NCBI GenBank assembly: GCA_010092695.1
Contig: JAADJJ010000001.1
Coordinates: forward strand, 992,001 to 1,056,000
DNA: 64,000 nt
Direction of reading: 5' to 3'
Source of the DNA: Enterobacteriaceae bacterium 4M9
GTDB taxonomy: Bacteria; Pseudomonadota; Gammaproteobacteria; Enterobacterales; Enterobacteriaceae
Shown: positions 16,202 through 24,847 of the stretch, piece by piece
Numbering within the stretch: the first letter of the stretch is position 1
Layout of the letters: every line of letters starts with the position of its first letter
The notes under the pieces: model-generated
The model's database searches: none
Told to the model about the DNA's origin: nothing
What the model saw: the letters and a program-made list of their open reading frames with translations, nothing else
Program-made: the position numbers and the translations under genes

Positions 16202-17488
16202 TTATTCGTGGTTACCCTGGCAGGCTACGTGATACTGACGTATCACATCCTGAATGTGACTGATGATTAAGGCATGTGGCGTGGCGGCGATGCGGCCTTC
16301 CCGCACGTGGATATACTGAAGCGCCAGATACTGGCTGATGAGCGGTAACGGCAGTGGTTCATCTGCCAGGTTGCGTAGCAGATGCGCCAATGCCTGTTCA
16401 ATCGCCTGCTCTGGCCAGTAATAGCGCACGCGATCGGAGTAGCTGTAGCCGCGTGCCAGGCGACGGGCGTGGCTGTCGCCGTGATAATGCTCTTGCCAGT
16501 AGCCCGGCTTATCGAGCATGACGTTTTCCAGCACTGCACGCAGGCCGGAGCAGGCTCGGGCAGGTATCAGCTCTTCTTCGATGCAGGCCAGTGCAAACAG
16601 CGCTTCGCGCAGGGCGAATGTTAATGCCGGGCCGACTTTCAAAATAGCGAAGTGATCGCTAACAAGGCGTTTCAACGCTTGGGGCGTCTGGTAATCGGTA
16701 GAGTGCGCTTCGTAGATTAAGGTGCTGCTGTTCTCAATCATTTTGCTCAGTGCAACGGCGCTTTCCGGCACATAATCAATAACATTTGCGTTATCAAACT
16801 CAACGCCAGGCTGAACCACCAGCCCGATGATGCGCGGCCAGAGAGCGTTTAGCCCCTCTTTTTCAAACGCGTTGAAATGTGCCTGCAATGTGGCCTGTGC
16901 TGCCTGTACGGTAGTGACATCGAGAGTGTTAAGGGTTTCATGTGCGCCGCCCGGCACCGGCACTTCAGTACCAATCACATACACCAGGTCACAGATGCCG
17001 AAAGTGTGCAGGCAGGTTGTCTCAGCGACTTTTGCCAGACGAGCCGCCCGCTGGGCGACGATATCGTCAGTCAGCGGTTTGGGATCGTCAGCACAAGACA
17101 TGCTGCAATCCAGATGTATTTTCTTAAACCCGGCGGCGACGTAATGTTGAATCAAGGTTTCAGCCTGTTCCATGGCTTGTGCCGCAGGGGAATGCTGCCA
17201 GCGGTTGGGGCCAAGATGATCCCCGCCTAAAATGAGGTTTTGCTCGGGGTAATTTAGCCTTGCCGCTAACGCTTGCACGAAACGGCGAAAATCGTCAGGC
17301 GTCATTCCGGTATAACCCCCGAACTGATCGACCTGATTGGAGGTGGCTTCAATTAACAGTGGTGTATCACTATCGCGGGCAAAACAGAGTGCGGCTTCCA
17401 GCACCAGCGGATGCGCCGAGCAGATAGCATAAATACCGCCTCCACCACCTTGTTTATGACGCTGCACCATTTCGGTAAGATGTTTCAT
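16202..17488 (-). CDS. kbaZ: Tagatose-1,6-bisphosphate aldolase, non-catalytic subunit KbaZ/AgaZ
   Basis: 428 residues from the ATG at 17488, where GGAGAGG precedes it; the frame is open ten codons further but without a ribosome site. GatZ/KbaZ family: needed for full activity and stability of the KbaY aldolase, not itself catalytic. Features: SAHPLVLEAAL, EATSNQVDQFGGYTGMTP, GGDHLGPNRW, DCSMSCADDP and FGICDLVYVIGTEVPVPGGAHE. First gene of the aga operon, divergent from agaR across a 253-bp control region with AgaR-type sites. The run of glycines near residue 15 (QGGGGG) is unlike E. coli. Confidence 0.93.
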   Translation of the reverse strand: MKHLTEMVQRHKQGGGGGIYAICSAHPLVLEAALCFARDSDTPLLIEATSNQVDQFGGYTGMTPDDFRRFVQALAARLNYPEQNLILGGDHLGPNRWQHSPAAQAMEQAETLIQHYVAAGFKKIHLDCSMSCADDPKPLTDDIVAQRAARLAKVAETTCLHTFGICDLVYVIGTEVPVPGGAHETLNTLDVTTVQAAQATLQAHFNAFEKEGLNALWPRIIGLVVQPGVEFDNANVIDYVPESAVALSKMIENSSTLIYEAHSTDYQTPQALKRLVSDHFAILKVGPALTFALREALFALACIEEELIPARACSGLRAVLENVMLDKPGYWQEHYHGDSHARRLARGYSYSDRVRYYWPEQAIEQALAHLLRNLADEPLPLPLISQYLALQYIHVREGRIAATPHALIISHIQDVIRQYHVACQGNHE

Positions 17489-17524
17489 TTTCCTCTCCAG
17501 GTTGGGCGAAGGGGTCAATTTATC

Positions 17525-17578
17525 TTTCGATTTATTTCGATTGATACTGCATTAAGACGTAATAAAAATAAAATGAAA
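17525..17578. promoter_or_regulatory. AgaR operators at the kbaZ promoter
   Basis: Two sites: 17525-17538 (TTTCGATTTATTTC, one mismatch to the AgaR core) and 17565-17578 (minus strand TTTCATTTTATTTT, full match). They lie 37-90 bp before the kbaZ start, as expected for repression of the operon. Confidence 0.65.
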
Positions 17579-17704
17579 ACATCATGAATTGCGATTTGTT
17601 TCGCAAAAGAAGCGTAATGAAAGCCTGGAGATAGTGAAAAGTGCATGCAGCCTCTCACTGTCAGGCTTGCATTCTGATGCCATAACGGCGTTAATAGGTA
17701 AAAC

Positions 17705-17718
17705 GAAATGAAACGAAA
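17705..17718. promoter_or_regulatory. AgaR operator at the agaR promoter
   Basis: Minus strand TTTCGTTTCATTTC, a full 14/14 match to the core, ending 23 bp before the agaR start codon. It points to autoregulation. Confidence 0.7.
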
Positions 17719-17741
17719 GGTTTTTTGGTGAGGACTATCAT

Positions 17742-18554
17742 ATGAGCGGCGCAGAAGCGGCTGGTGACAAACGCATTTCGGGCACCAGTGAAAGGCGCGA
17801 GCAGATTATTCAACGCCTGCGTCAGCAAGGAAGTGTTCAGGTTAATGACCTGGCTACGTTGTTTAGCGTCTCTACGGTGACTATTCGCAACGATCTGGCT
17901 TTTCTGGAAAAACAGGGCATAGCTGTGCGGGCGTATGGCGGTGCACTGATTTGCGACAGCCCCGCGCCGCTGCCGGAACCCTCGGTTGAAGATAAAAGCG
18001 CGCTTAATACTGCGCTCAAACGCAGTATTGCCCATGTTGCGGCTGAGCTGATTCAACCCGGCCACCGGGTGATTCTTGATTCAGGGACCACCACGTTTGA
18101 GATTGCACGGCTGATGCGCCAGCATACCGATGTTATCGCTATGACTAACGGGATGAACGTTGCCAATGCGCTGCTCGAGGCAAGCGGTGTGGAGCTACTC
18201 ATGACGGGCGGGCATCTGCGCCGCCAGTCGCAGTCGTTTTATGGCGACCAGGCAGAGCAGTCGCTACATAATTACCATTTCGATATGCTGTTTCTCGGCG
18301 TTGATGCAATTGATGTTGAGCGCGGTATCAGTACGCATAATGAAGATGAAGCGCGGCTGAATCGTAAAATGTGCGAAGTGGCTGAACGGATTATTGTGGT
18401 CACAGATTCCAGTAAGTTTAATTGTTCCAGCCTGCACAAAATTATTGATACGTCACGTATTCATATGATTATTGTCGATGACGGCATACCTGATGAAAGC
18501 CGGGAAGGGCTGCGTAAACTTGGGATTGAGGTGATGGTGGTTCATCAGTCGTGA
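17742..18554 (+). CDS. agaR: DeoR-family repressor of the aga genes, AgaR
   Basis: 270 residues. N-terminal winged HTH (SERREQIIQRLRQQGSVQVNDLA, then VSTVTIRNDLAFLEKQG as recognition helix) and a DeoR C-terminal effector domain (ILDSGTTTFEIARLM, LLMTGGHLRRQSQSFYG, FLGVDAI, VVTDSSKF). It is close to E. coli AgaR across its length. It represses the divergent kbaZ operon and agaS until GalNAc-derived sugar phosphate accumulates. ATG at 17742 has GAGG 8 nt upstream. Confidence 0.95.
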   Translation: MSGAEAAGDKRISGTSERREQIIQRLRQQGSVQVNDLATLFSVSTVTIRNDLAFLEKQGIAVRAYGGALICDSPAPLPEPSVEDKSALNTALKRSIAHVAAELIQPGHRVILDSGTTTFEIARLMRQHTDVIAMTNGMNVANALLEASGVELLMTGGHLRRQSQSFYGDQAEQSLHNYHFDMLFLGVDAIDVERGISTHNEDEARLNRKMCEVAERIIVVTDSSKFNCSSLHKIIDTSRIHMIIVDDGIPDESREGLRKLGIEVMVVHQS

Positions 18555-18690
18555 TCGGTAAAACCAGCGAGCGGTAAAACAGCCTGAAGTGCCATACTGT
18601 TTACCTTAAGCGGACATAGGGAACTGTGTACCCGGCTGGGCGGTAAAACGAGAGAAAGAGAAATCTGTCGCCCTTTCATCGCCAGTCAGA

Positions 18691-18720
18691 AAAACAAAAA
18701 AGCCACTCTTGAGAGTGGCT
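18691..18720 (-). terminator. Rho-independent terminator of the tRNA-Ile gene
   Basis: AGCCACTC/GAGTGGCT 8-bp stem with TTGA loop, followed on the minus strand by TTTTTTG and more T residues. It lies 27 bp past the CCA end of the tRNA. Confidence 0.85.
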
Positions 18721-18747
18721 TAATCATATGAAACTCAGGCTAAAATT

Positions 18748-18823
18748 TGGTGGCCCCTGCTGGGTTTGAACCAGCGACCAATCGATTATGAGTCGACTGC
18801 TCTAACCGCTGAGCTAAGGGGCC
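18748..18823 (-). tRNA. ileX: tRNA-Ile2 (anticodon CAU, lysidine-modified)
   Basis: 76 nt with CCA encoded. Acceptor stem GGCCCCT pairs with AGGGGCC; the T arm contains GGTTCAAACC; the anticodon CAT is at 18790-18788. A CAU tRNA next to mug and rpoD matches E. coli ileX, whose C34 is changed to lysidine so that it reads AUA. A Met tRNA is the formal alternative from the anticodon alone, but body and location point to tRNA-Ile2. Confidence 0.93.
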
Positions 18824-18834
18824 AGTGGCGAGGG

Positions 18835-18840
18835 ATTATA
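18835..18840 (-). promoter_or_regulatory. -10 box of the tRNA-Ile promoter
   Basis: A perfect TATAAT on the minus strand, 11 nt before the tRNA 5' end, followed by CCCTCG. No clear -35 box is seen upstream. Confidence 0.6.
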
Positions 18841-18948
18841 AAGTAACTCGCCGTCCCAATCCAGCACTGAGGTTTGCGGATGCTGTTTTTCTAACCAACG
18901 GATTGCAAAGGCTTTATATTGCCATCTGCGTTGTTATGGAGACTTATC

Positions 18949-19455
18949 ATGATAGAGGACATTCTCGAGCCGGGTTTACGGGTAGTTTTTTGCGGTATTA
19001 ACCCTGGCAAATCCTCGGCACATACCGGTTTTCATTTTGCGCATCCGGGTAACCGTTTCTGGAAGGTGATTCATCTGGCTGGGTTTACCGAGCGTCAGTT
19101 AAAACCTGAAGAGGAGCGCGAGCTGTTGGATACGCGCTGTGGCATTACCATGCTGGTGGAGCGGCCCACTGTACAGGCAAGCGAAGTAAAGCGTGATGAA
19201 CTGCGTAGTGGGGGCCGGGAGCTTATTGTGAAGATGGAGGCCTACCAACCCGTAGCGCTGGCTATTCTGGGCAAGCAGGCTTATGAACAGGCGCTTGGTG
19301 TGCGCGGTGTGAAATGGGGTCGGCAGCCACAGGGCATTGGCGACACGCAGATTTGGGTGCTGCCAAACCCCAGCGGGCTGAACCGTGCTTCTCTGGACGA
19401 GTTGGTCGCGGCCTACCGTGAACTGGATGATGCGCTGGGTGCCGTGGGGCGCTGA
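18949..19455 (+). CDS. mug: G/U (mismatch-specific uracil) DNA glycosylase Mug
   Basis: 168 residues from the ATG at 18949 with GGAG 7 nt upstream, the same length as E. coli Mug; an upstream start would add ten unsupported residues. Uracil-DNA glycosylase superfamily: GINPGKSS (catalytic Asn region) and NPSGL (base-pocket wedge) are present. It excises uracil or ethenocytosine opposite G. Monocistronic, between the tRNA gene and the NADAR gene. Confidence 0.95.
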   Translation: MIEDILEPGLRVVFCGINPGKSSAHTGFHFAHPGNRFWKVIHLAGFTERQLKPEEERELLDTRCGITMLVERPTVQASEVKRDELRSGGRELIVKMEAYQPVALAILGKQAYEQALGVRGVKWGRQPQGIGDTQIWVLPNPSGLNRASLDELVAAYRELDDALGAVGR

Positions 19456-19603
19456 CGTTTTATACGCGCAGCGCCATAATAGCCACCGCCACTCTGCGCG
19501 CGTGGACGGTAGAGGGTAAACGTCGGTAGCGAGCAAACGTGGTTAGCCTGTACGGCTTCGGGAGAAGACTGGCGTGCAAGCAGCTAAAGCGGGCGCTGTG
19601 CTG

Positions 19604-20164
19604 TTACGCCTGCGCCAGCCTGTCACGCACGTGCATTAGCGCAAAACCCAACTGATTCTGGCCCTGCCAGCGTGAGGGGACTGCGGCATCTTTGTGTTCC
19701 TGTGCAAGACCAATCCCCCAGAGGCTATCAACGGGGCTGGCTTCCACCAGCACCTGTTTGCCGGTGCTGAGTAAATACGCTTTTAGCGCTGGGTTCTGGC
19801 TAAATTTGTGATAATTCCCTTCACACAGCAGTTCGAAACTGCGGCTTTCCCACAGTGCCTCATCAACACTGGCGATTTCACGCCCCAGATTTTTTGCCTC
19901 GACCGGCGTCAGCGCATCGAGGATCTGCGCGTATTTTGTTTCGTCGCCGAAAAGCTTCGCTTTTGCGGCCATCATCCAGTGCTCGGCGCTTCGCCAGGTG
20001 TGGCCGTCAGCGGTAAAAGAGCAGTCCCACCACAGGCTCAGGCAGGAGGACGTCATTTCACCGCGTGGGTGCGGGCGATGGCTCCAGAACCACAGATAAG
20101 AAAATTGTTCACCGGCATCGATCGCGGCTAAAAGCGCCTGTAATGCGTCACTTCCCTGGTTCAT
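19604..20164 (-). CDS. NADAR-family protein (YbiA-like N-glycosidase fold)
   Basis: 186 residues from the ATG at 20164, with AAGGA upstream. NADAR domain: an N-terminal SCLSLWWDCSF region, SAEHWMMAAKAKLFGD, NLGREI, the long FSQNPALKAYLLSTG helix, and SPVDSLWGIGL...WQGQNQLG. Known members hydrolyse N-glycosidic bonds: YbiA acts on damaged riboflavin-pathway intermediates, and others remove ADP-ribose from guanine in DNA as partners of DarT toxins. No DarT is adjacent, so a YbiA-like housekeeping role is the simpler reading. The place between mug and rpoD is not occupied by this gene in E. coli. Confidence 0.8.
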   Translation of the reverse strand: MNQGSDALQALLAAIDAGEQFSYLWFWSHRPHPRGEMTSSCLSLWWDCSFTADGHTWRSAEHWMMAAKAKLFGDETKYAQILDALTPVEAKNLGREIASVDEALWESRSFELLCEGNYHKFSQNPALKAYLLSTGKQVLVEASPVDSLWGIGLAQEHKDAAVPSRWQGQNQLGFALMHVRDRLAQA

Positions 20165-20487
20165 TATGTCTTTCCTTATACTGAGAGAAAACACGACGAT
20201 CCCGTCGCGTAGGTTATTTTACCCGTGCGCGGCAGATAATGGATTGCTGTGATTTGTGATTTTTCTGAGGAAAACAGGAAAGGGCGACCGCGCTTTTGAT
20301 CTGCATTTATGCTGAGAAAAGTGATTATTAATGAATAATTTTTTTTAATAATTTGTCGGCAGATGTCAAAGCGTGCCGGGTAACGAAATGAAACGTACTG
20401 CGGGACATCGCGCAAGGAGCTGGCAGTGCCCGGGGCAGGAAAAGGGTTAACATCACGTAGCGGGAACCGCGAGTATGCGCCATCCAT

Positions 20488-20515
20488 AAAAAAGCCCTCC
20501 GAAGAGGGCTTTTTT
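20488..20515. terminator. Bidirectional terminator after rpoD
   Basis: GCCCTC-CGAA-GAGGGC hairpin flanked by six A and six T residues, 12 bp past the rpoD stop on the minus strand. 20195-20487 between this and the NADAR gene shows nothing else. Confidence 0.9.
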
Positions 20516-20527
20516 GCAGGCAGTGGA

Positions 20528-22372
20528 TTAGTCGTCCAGGAAGCTGCGCAGTACTTCAGAACGGCTTGGGTGGCGCAGTTTACGCAGCGCCTTCGCCTCA
20601 ATCTGACGGATACGTTCGCGGGTAACGTCGAACTGTTTACCCACTTCTTCCAGCGTATGGTCAGTATTCATATCAATACCAAAACGCATACGCAGCACTT
20701 TCGCTTCACGCGCGGTAAGCCCCGCCAGTACATCGTGAGTGGCCGCACGCAGGCTCTCAGTCGTTGCGGAGTCCAGCGGTAGCTCGAGGGTGGTATCCTC
20801 AATGAAATCCCCCAGATGCGAATCTTCATCGTCCCCGATTGGGGTTTCCATGGAGATAGGCTCTTTGGCGATTTTCAGCACTTTACGAATCTTGTCTTCC
20901 GGCATCAGCATGCGTTCAGCCAGCTCTTCCGGCGTTGGCTCACGGCCCATTTCCTGCAGCATCTGGCGTGAAATACGGTTGAGCTTGTTGATGGTCTCAA
21001 TCATATGCACCGGAATACGGATGGTGCGCGCCTGGTCAGCGATGGAGCGGGTAATCGCCTGGCGAATCCACCATGTGGCATAAGTTGAGAACTTATAGCC
21101 GCGGCGGTATTCGAATTTATCTACCGCTTTCATCAGGCCGATGTTGCCTTCCTGAATCAAATCCAGGAACTGCAGACCGCGGTTGGTGTATTTCTTGGCG
21201 ATAGAAATAACCAGACGCAGGTTCGCTTCGACCATCTCTTTCTTGGCGCGGCGCGCTTTGGCTTCACCGATGGACATGCGGCGGTTGATGTCTTTTACCT
21301 GCTCAATAGTCAGGCCGGTTTCTTCTTCAATCTGCTGCAATTTTTGCAGGCCACGGTGTACGTCTTCAGCCACGTCGTTGAGCTTCTCAGACCACGGTTT
21401 GTTCATCGCAACGGCTGCGGTGAACCAGGTATCCGCCGTTTCATTGCCGGTGAACAGCGTGATGAAGTTCTTCTTCGGCATTTTGCACTGCTCAACGCAC
21501 AGCTTCATGATGATGCGTTCCTGGGTACGCACGCGGTCCATCATGGTACGCATGTTGTTCACCAGGTAATCAAACTGCTTCGGTACCAGACGGAACTGTT
21601 TGAAGACTTCAGAAAGCTGCTGGATTTCAGCCTGAGCGGCGGCATGGCTACGGCCTTTGCTCTTGATAACGTCGCGCGTCGTTTCGTACTGGGTACGCAG
21701 TTCGCCGAATTTCTCGCGCGCCAGCTCCGGGTCGATGCTGTTGTCATCGTCGCTGCTGTCGTCATCGCTCTCTTCTTCGTCGTCGCTGTCGTCGTCCATC
21801 TCTTCCTGAGAAAGCTCGGAGCCGACGTGAGTAGCGGTCGGCGCCATGTCTTCTTCAGCGTTAGGATCGACAAACCCGGTAATCAAGTCAGACAGGCGTG
21901 CTTCGCCTGCTTCAACGCGATCGTACTGCTCAAGCAGATAGGTGATAGCTTCCGGGTATTCGGCCACGGAGCACTGAACCTGGTTGATGCCGTCTTCGAT
22001 GCGCTTGGCAATATCAATCTCGCCTTCACGGGTAAGCAGCTCAACGGTACCCATTTCACGCATATACATGCGTACCGGGTCGGTAGTGCGCCCGATTTCG
22101 GATTCCACGCTGGACAGCACCTGAGCTGCGGCTTCTTCAGCATCTTCGTCAGTGTTGTTCGAGGTTTCAGCCAGCAACAGATCGTCGGCGTCCGGCGCTT
22201 CTTCCATCACCTGGATGCCCATGTCGTTGATCATCTGGATGATGTCTTCGATCTGATCAGAGTCGACGATATCTTCCGGCAGATGGTCATTGACCTCGGC
22301 ATAGGTCAGATAGCCTTGCTCCTTACCACGGGTGACAAGAAGTTTCAGCTGTGACTGCGGGTTTTGCTCCAT
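20528..22372 (-). CDS. rpoD: RNA polymerase primary sigma factor (sigma-70)
   Basis: 614 residues (E. coli 613). Region 1.1 at the N-terminus, region 1.2 (TDPVRMYMREMGTVELL), the acidic non-conserved insert near residues 187-212, region 2 (NLRLVISIAKKY; FSTYATWWIRQAITR for -10 recognition), region 3, and region 4 (VTRERIRQIEAKALRKLRHP for -35 recognition). It directs RNA polymerase to housekeeping promoters. Last gene of the rpsU-dnaG-rpoD macromolecular synthesis operon. Confidence 0.98.
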   Translation of the reverse strand: MEQNPQSQLKLLVTRGKEQGYLTYAEVNDHLPEDIVDSDQIEDIIQMINDMGIQVMEEAPDADDLLLAETSNNTDEDAEEAAAQVLSSVESEIGRTTDPVRMYMREMGTVELLTREGEIDIAKRIEDGINQVQCSVAEYPEAITYLLEQYDRVEAGEARLSDLITGFVDPNAEEDMAPTATHVGSELSQEEMDDDSDDEEESDDDSSDDDNSIDPELAREKFGELRTQYETTRDVIKSKGRSHAAAQAEIQQLSEVFKQFRLVPKQFDYLVNNMRTMMDRVRTQERIIMKLCVEQCKMPKKNFITLFTGNETADTWFTAAVAMNKPWSEKLNDVAEDVHRGLQKLQQIEEETGLTIEQVKDINRRMSIGEAKARRAKKEMVEANLRLVISIAKKYTNRGLQFLDLIQEGNIGLMKAVDKFEYRRGYKFSTYATWWIRQAITRSIADQARTIRIPVHMIETINKLNRISRQMLQEMGREPTPEELAERMLMPEDKIRKVLKIAKEPISMETPIGDDEDSHLGDFIEDTTLELPLDSATTESLRAATHDVLAGLTAREAKVLRMRFGIDMNTDHTLEEVGKQFDVTRERIRQIEAKALRKLRHPSRSEVLRSFLDD

Positions 22373-22522
22373 AAGACGGTATCCACACTGTAATTAGGGT
22401 TGGTGTCGGTCGGCGAAACCGCCAACAATAACGTACGCGGGCGATTTTGTTTTCTTGCCGCTGCCCGGCTGTGCGGCCTTCGGGTTCATCCCGAGGAAAT
22501 ATCGGCAATTAAGCCGCTCAAA

Positions 22523-24268
22523 TTATTTTCTGGCGCGTGCCTGAGTAATGACACGCACTTCTTCGCGCTCCGCGGGCGTTAAACCTTCTGTCCGCGAACG
22601 GGCGATCAATTCTGTCAGTCGCAACTCCAGCACGGAATCAAACATATGGTCCAGTGCATCGGTGAACGTTTTTTCTGCAATATCCTTATCTGCTATATCG
22701 TCCCAGGTGGCGAGTTTTTCAAGGGTAGCGGCTTCTTTTGTGCCGCGATAATGCTCCAGCAACTGCCCGGTGGTCAGACCCGGCTGTGCAAGGCATGTGC
22801 TTACCAGCTCGCTAAACAAACTCAAACCCGGAATTTTACTGCTGTCCAGCGCACTGAGCGCGGGTACCAGCGGTGCCAGTTCAGGGTTTTGCAGCAATAA
22901 TCCAATTAGTATACGCATGGTTGTGCGTTTTAGCTGCGCTACTGGCTGTCGGCCCGTGTTTTCCGCAACTTTTTGCACCAGACGGTCAAGCGCGGCATCG
23001 TCAAAAATCCCGAGCTTGTTGCCCAATTCCTGGCGCAGATAAATACGCAACGTTTCGCCCGACACCTGGTTGATTAACGGCAGTGCCAGCGTGGCGAGCC
23101 GGGTGCGCCCGTCGGGCGAACTCAGATCAACCTGTGGTAACAGGGTGTTAAACAAAAAGGCAGAGAGCGGCAGGGCTGTTTCCATGCGCGCTTCAAACGC
23201 GGCTTTGCCTTCTTTACGCACCAGCGTATCCGGATCTTCACCGTCCGGCAGGAACATAAATCGCAGCTGGCGGCCGTCTGACATATACGGCAGCGCGGTT
23301 TCCAGCGCTCGCCATGCTGCGTCTCGCCCGGCGCGGTCTCCGTCGTAGCAGCAAATTACCGTGTTCGTCACGCGAAACAGCAGTTGAATATGGTCGGCTG
23401 TCGTCGAGGTGCCCAGCGACGCAACGGCGTAATTAATGTCATATTGCGCCAGTGCCACCACATCCATGTAACCTTCGACCACTAACAGGCGAGACGGTTC
23501 ATCTGCAACCTGTTGAGCTTCATACAGGCCGTAAAGCTGGCGACCTTTATGAAAAATATCGGTTTCCGGGGAGTTTAAATACTTCGGCGTATCGTTACCT
23601 AACACGCGTCCGCCAAAGCCAATCACTCGCCCACGTTTGTCGCGAATCGGAAACATAATCCGGTTGCGAAAACGGTCGTACGTTCTTCCCTGGTCATTGT
23701 TGACCAGCATGCCGGCATCAAGCAGCAATTGCCGGTTTTCGCTGTTGCCACCAAACTGATTAAGCGCGTTATCCCAGCCGGGCGGCGCATAGCCAATGGC
23801 AAAGCGCGCCACCACATCATTGCTCAGGCCGCGGGTGTCGAGATAACGACGCGCAGCGTCCGCTTTCGGGTTGAGTAATGCTTTCTGGTAGAACGTGTTC
23901 AGCCCGTCCATCAGCTCATACAGATTCTGGCGCTGATGGCGCTCAATCTGGGTAAGGCCTGTTCCCGTTTCATAGGGAATCTCCAGATTGTGCATGGACG
24001 CCAGTTCTTCGACGCTTTCGACAAACTCCAGCTTGTCGTACTTCATCAAAAAATCAATGGCGTTGCCGTTTTCACCGCAGCCAAAACAGTAGAAAAACTG
24101 CTTTTCACCGCTGACGGTAAAAGAGGGGGTTTTCTCGTTATGGAAAGGACAACACGCGTGAAAATTTTTGCCCTGCTTTTTGAGCTTTACCCGCGCGTCG
24201 ATAAGATCGACGATGTCGGTACGCGCCAGCAGGTCATTGATAAAAACACGTGGTATTCGTCCAGCCAT
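22523..24268 (-). CDS. dnaG: DNA primase
   Basis: 581 residues, as in E. coli. N-terminal CHC2 zinc finger (C40, H43, C61, C64), the RNA polymerase domain with a TOPRIM core (LLVVEGYMDVVALAQ near residue 262, DGDRAGRDAA), and a C-terminal helicase-binding domain that contacts DnaB. It makes RNA primers for replication. Middle gene of the operon; 150 bp separate it from rpoD and 113 bp from rpsU. Confidence 0.98.
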   Translation of the reverse strand: MAGRIPRVFINDLLARTDIVDLIDARVKLKKQGKNFHACCPFHNEKTPSFTVSGEKQFFYCFGCGENGNAIDFLMKYDKLEFVESVEELASMHNLEIPYETGTGLTQIERHQRQNLYELMDGLNTFYQKALLNPKADAARRYLDTRGLSNDVVARFAIGYAPPGWDNALNQFGGNSENRQLLLDAGMLVNNDQGRTYDRFRNRIMFPIRDKRGRVIGFGGRVLGNDTPKYLNSPETDIFHKGRQLYGLYEAQQVADEPSRLLVVEGYMDVVALAQYDINYAVASLGTSTTADHIQLLFRVTNTVICCYDGDRAGRDAAWRALETALPYMSDGRQLRFMFLPDGEDPDTLVRKEGKAAFEARMETALPLSAFLFNTLLPQVDLSSPDGRTRLATLALPLINQVSGETLRIYLRQELGNKLGIFDDAALDRLVQKVAENTGRQPVAQLKRTTMRILIGLLLQNPELAPLVPALSALDSSKIPGLSLFSELVSTCLAQPGLTTGQLLEHYRGTKEAATLEKLATWDDIADKDIAEKTFTDALDHMFDSVLELRLTELIARSRTEGLTPAEREEVRVITQARARK

Positions 24269-24358
24269 AAGCCCCGGTTTATCAGTTCATAAACGAGAAC
24301 AAGCCGCGCATTCCTTTCGGAAGCACGGCCTTTACAACTACAACTCAGTCTGATGAGC

Positions 24359-24373
24359 GGGGAGCACGTCCCC
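24359..24373 (-). terminator. Hairpin between rpsU and dnaG
   Basis: GGGGA-GCACG-TCCCC, 5-bp stem, 8 bp past the rpsU stop. It is where E. coli has the partial terminator that lets rpsU be made in excess of dnaG. No T-run is seen. Confidence 0.4.
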
Positions 24374-24381
24374 TTCAGAGA

Positions 24382-24597
24382 TTAGTACAGACGAGTGCGG
24401 CGTGCGTTTTCGCGAGCCAGTTTCTTCGCGTGACGTTTCACAGCAGAAGCTTTAGCGCGCTTACGTTCGGTAGTCGGTTTTTCATAGAACTCACGACGAC
24501 GAACTTCTGCCAGGATGCCTGCTTTTTCGCAGGAACGCTTGAAGCGACGCAGTGCTACGTCGAACGGCTCGTTTTCACGTACTTTAATTACCGGCAT
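24382..24597 (-). CDS. rpsU: 30S ribosomal protein S21
   Basis: 71 residues from the ATG at 24597. It begins MPVIKVRENEPFDVALRRFK and ends in a basic helix (KRHAKKLARENARRTRLY), essentially E. coli S21. It helps mRNA base-pair with 16S rRNA at initiation. First gene of the operon; divergent from tsaD across 250 bp holding both promoters. Confidence 0.98.
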   Translation of the reverse strand: MPVIKVRENEPFDVALRRFKRSCEKAGILAEVRRREFYEKPTTERKRAKASAVKRHAKKLARENARRTRLY

Positions 24598-24847
24598 GTG
24601 CCTCTCACCTTTATTAATTCGGTTTGCCGCTGGCATGGGTGCCAGCCTTGTTTCAAAATGGTGCGGAATTTTACTTCAACAGCTGCTGCTTTGTAAAGCA
24701 CCGCCGGAACCTGAACCCTGCTTTTTGCCAGGCCCCGATAAGGACGCGATAGTATACACCAGCTCTGGCGGCAAAGTGAGCAAAGTTTTACTTCGCCGCT
24801 GTGCGGGCATACACTGCGCGGTATCAACAGAGGCAGAAAGTAAAACC

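Noticed and set aside
21344..22354. 336-codon ORF antisense to rpoD
   Set aside because: Shadow of the rpoD codon pattern; no known domain.
24799..24814. LexA-like CTGT-N8-ACAC sequence in the rpsU-tsaD promoter region
   Set aside because: The second half-site departs from ACAG and the spacer is GC-rich rather than AT-rich, so a LexA site is not supported.
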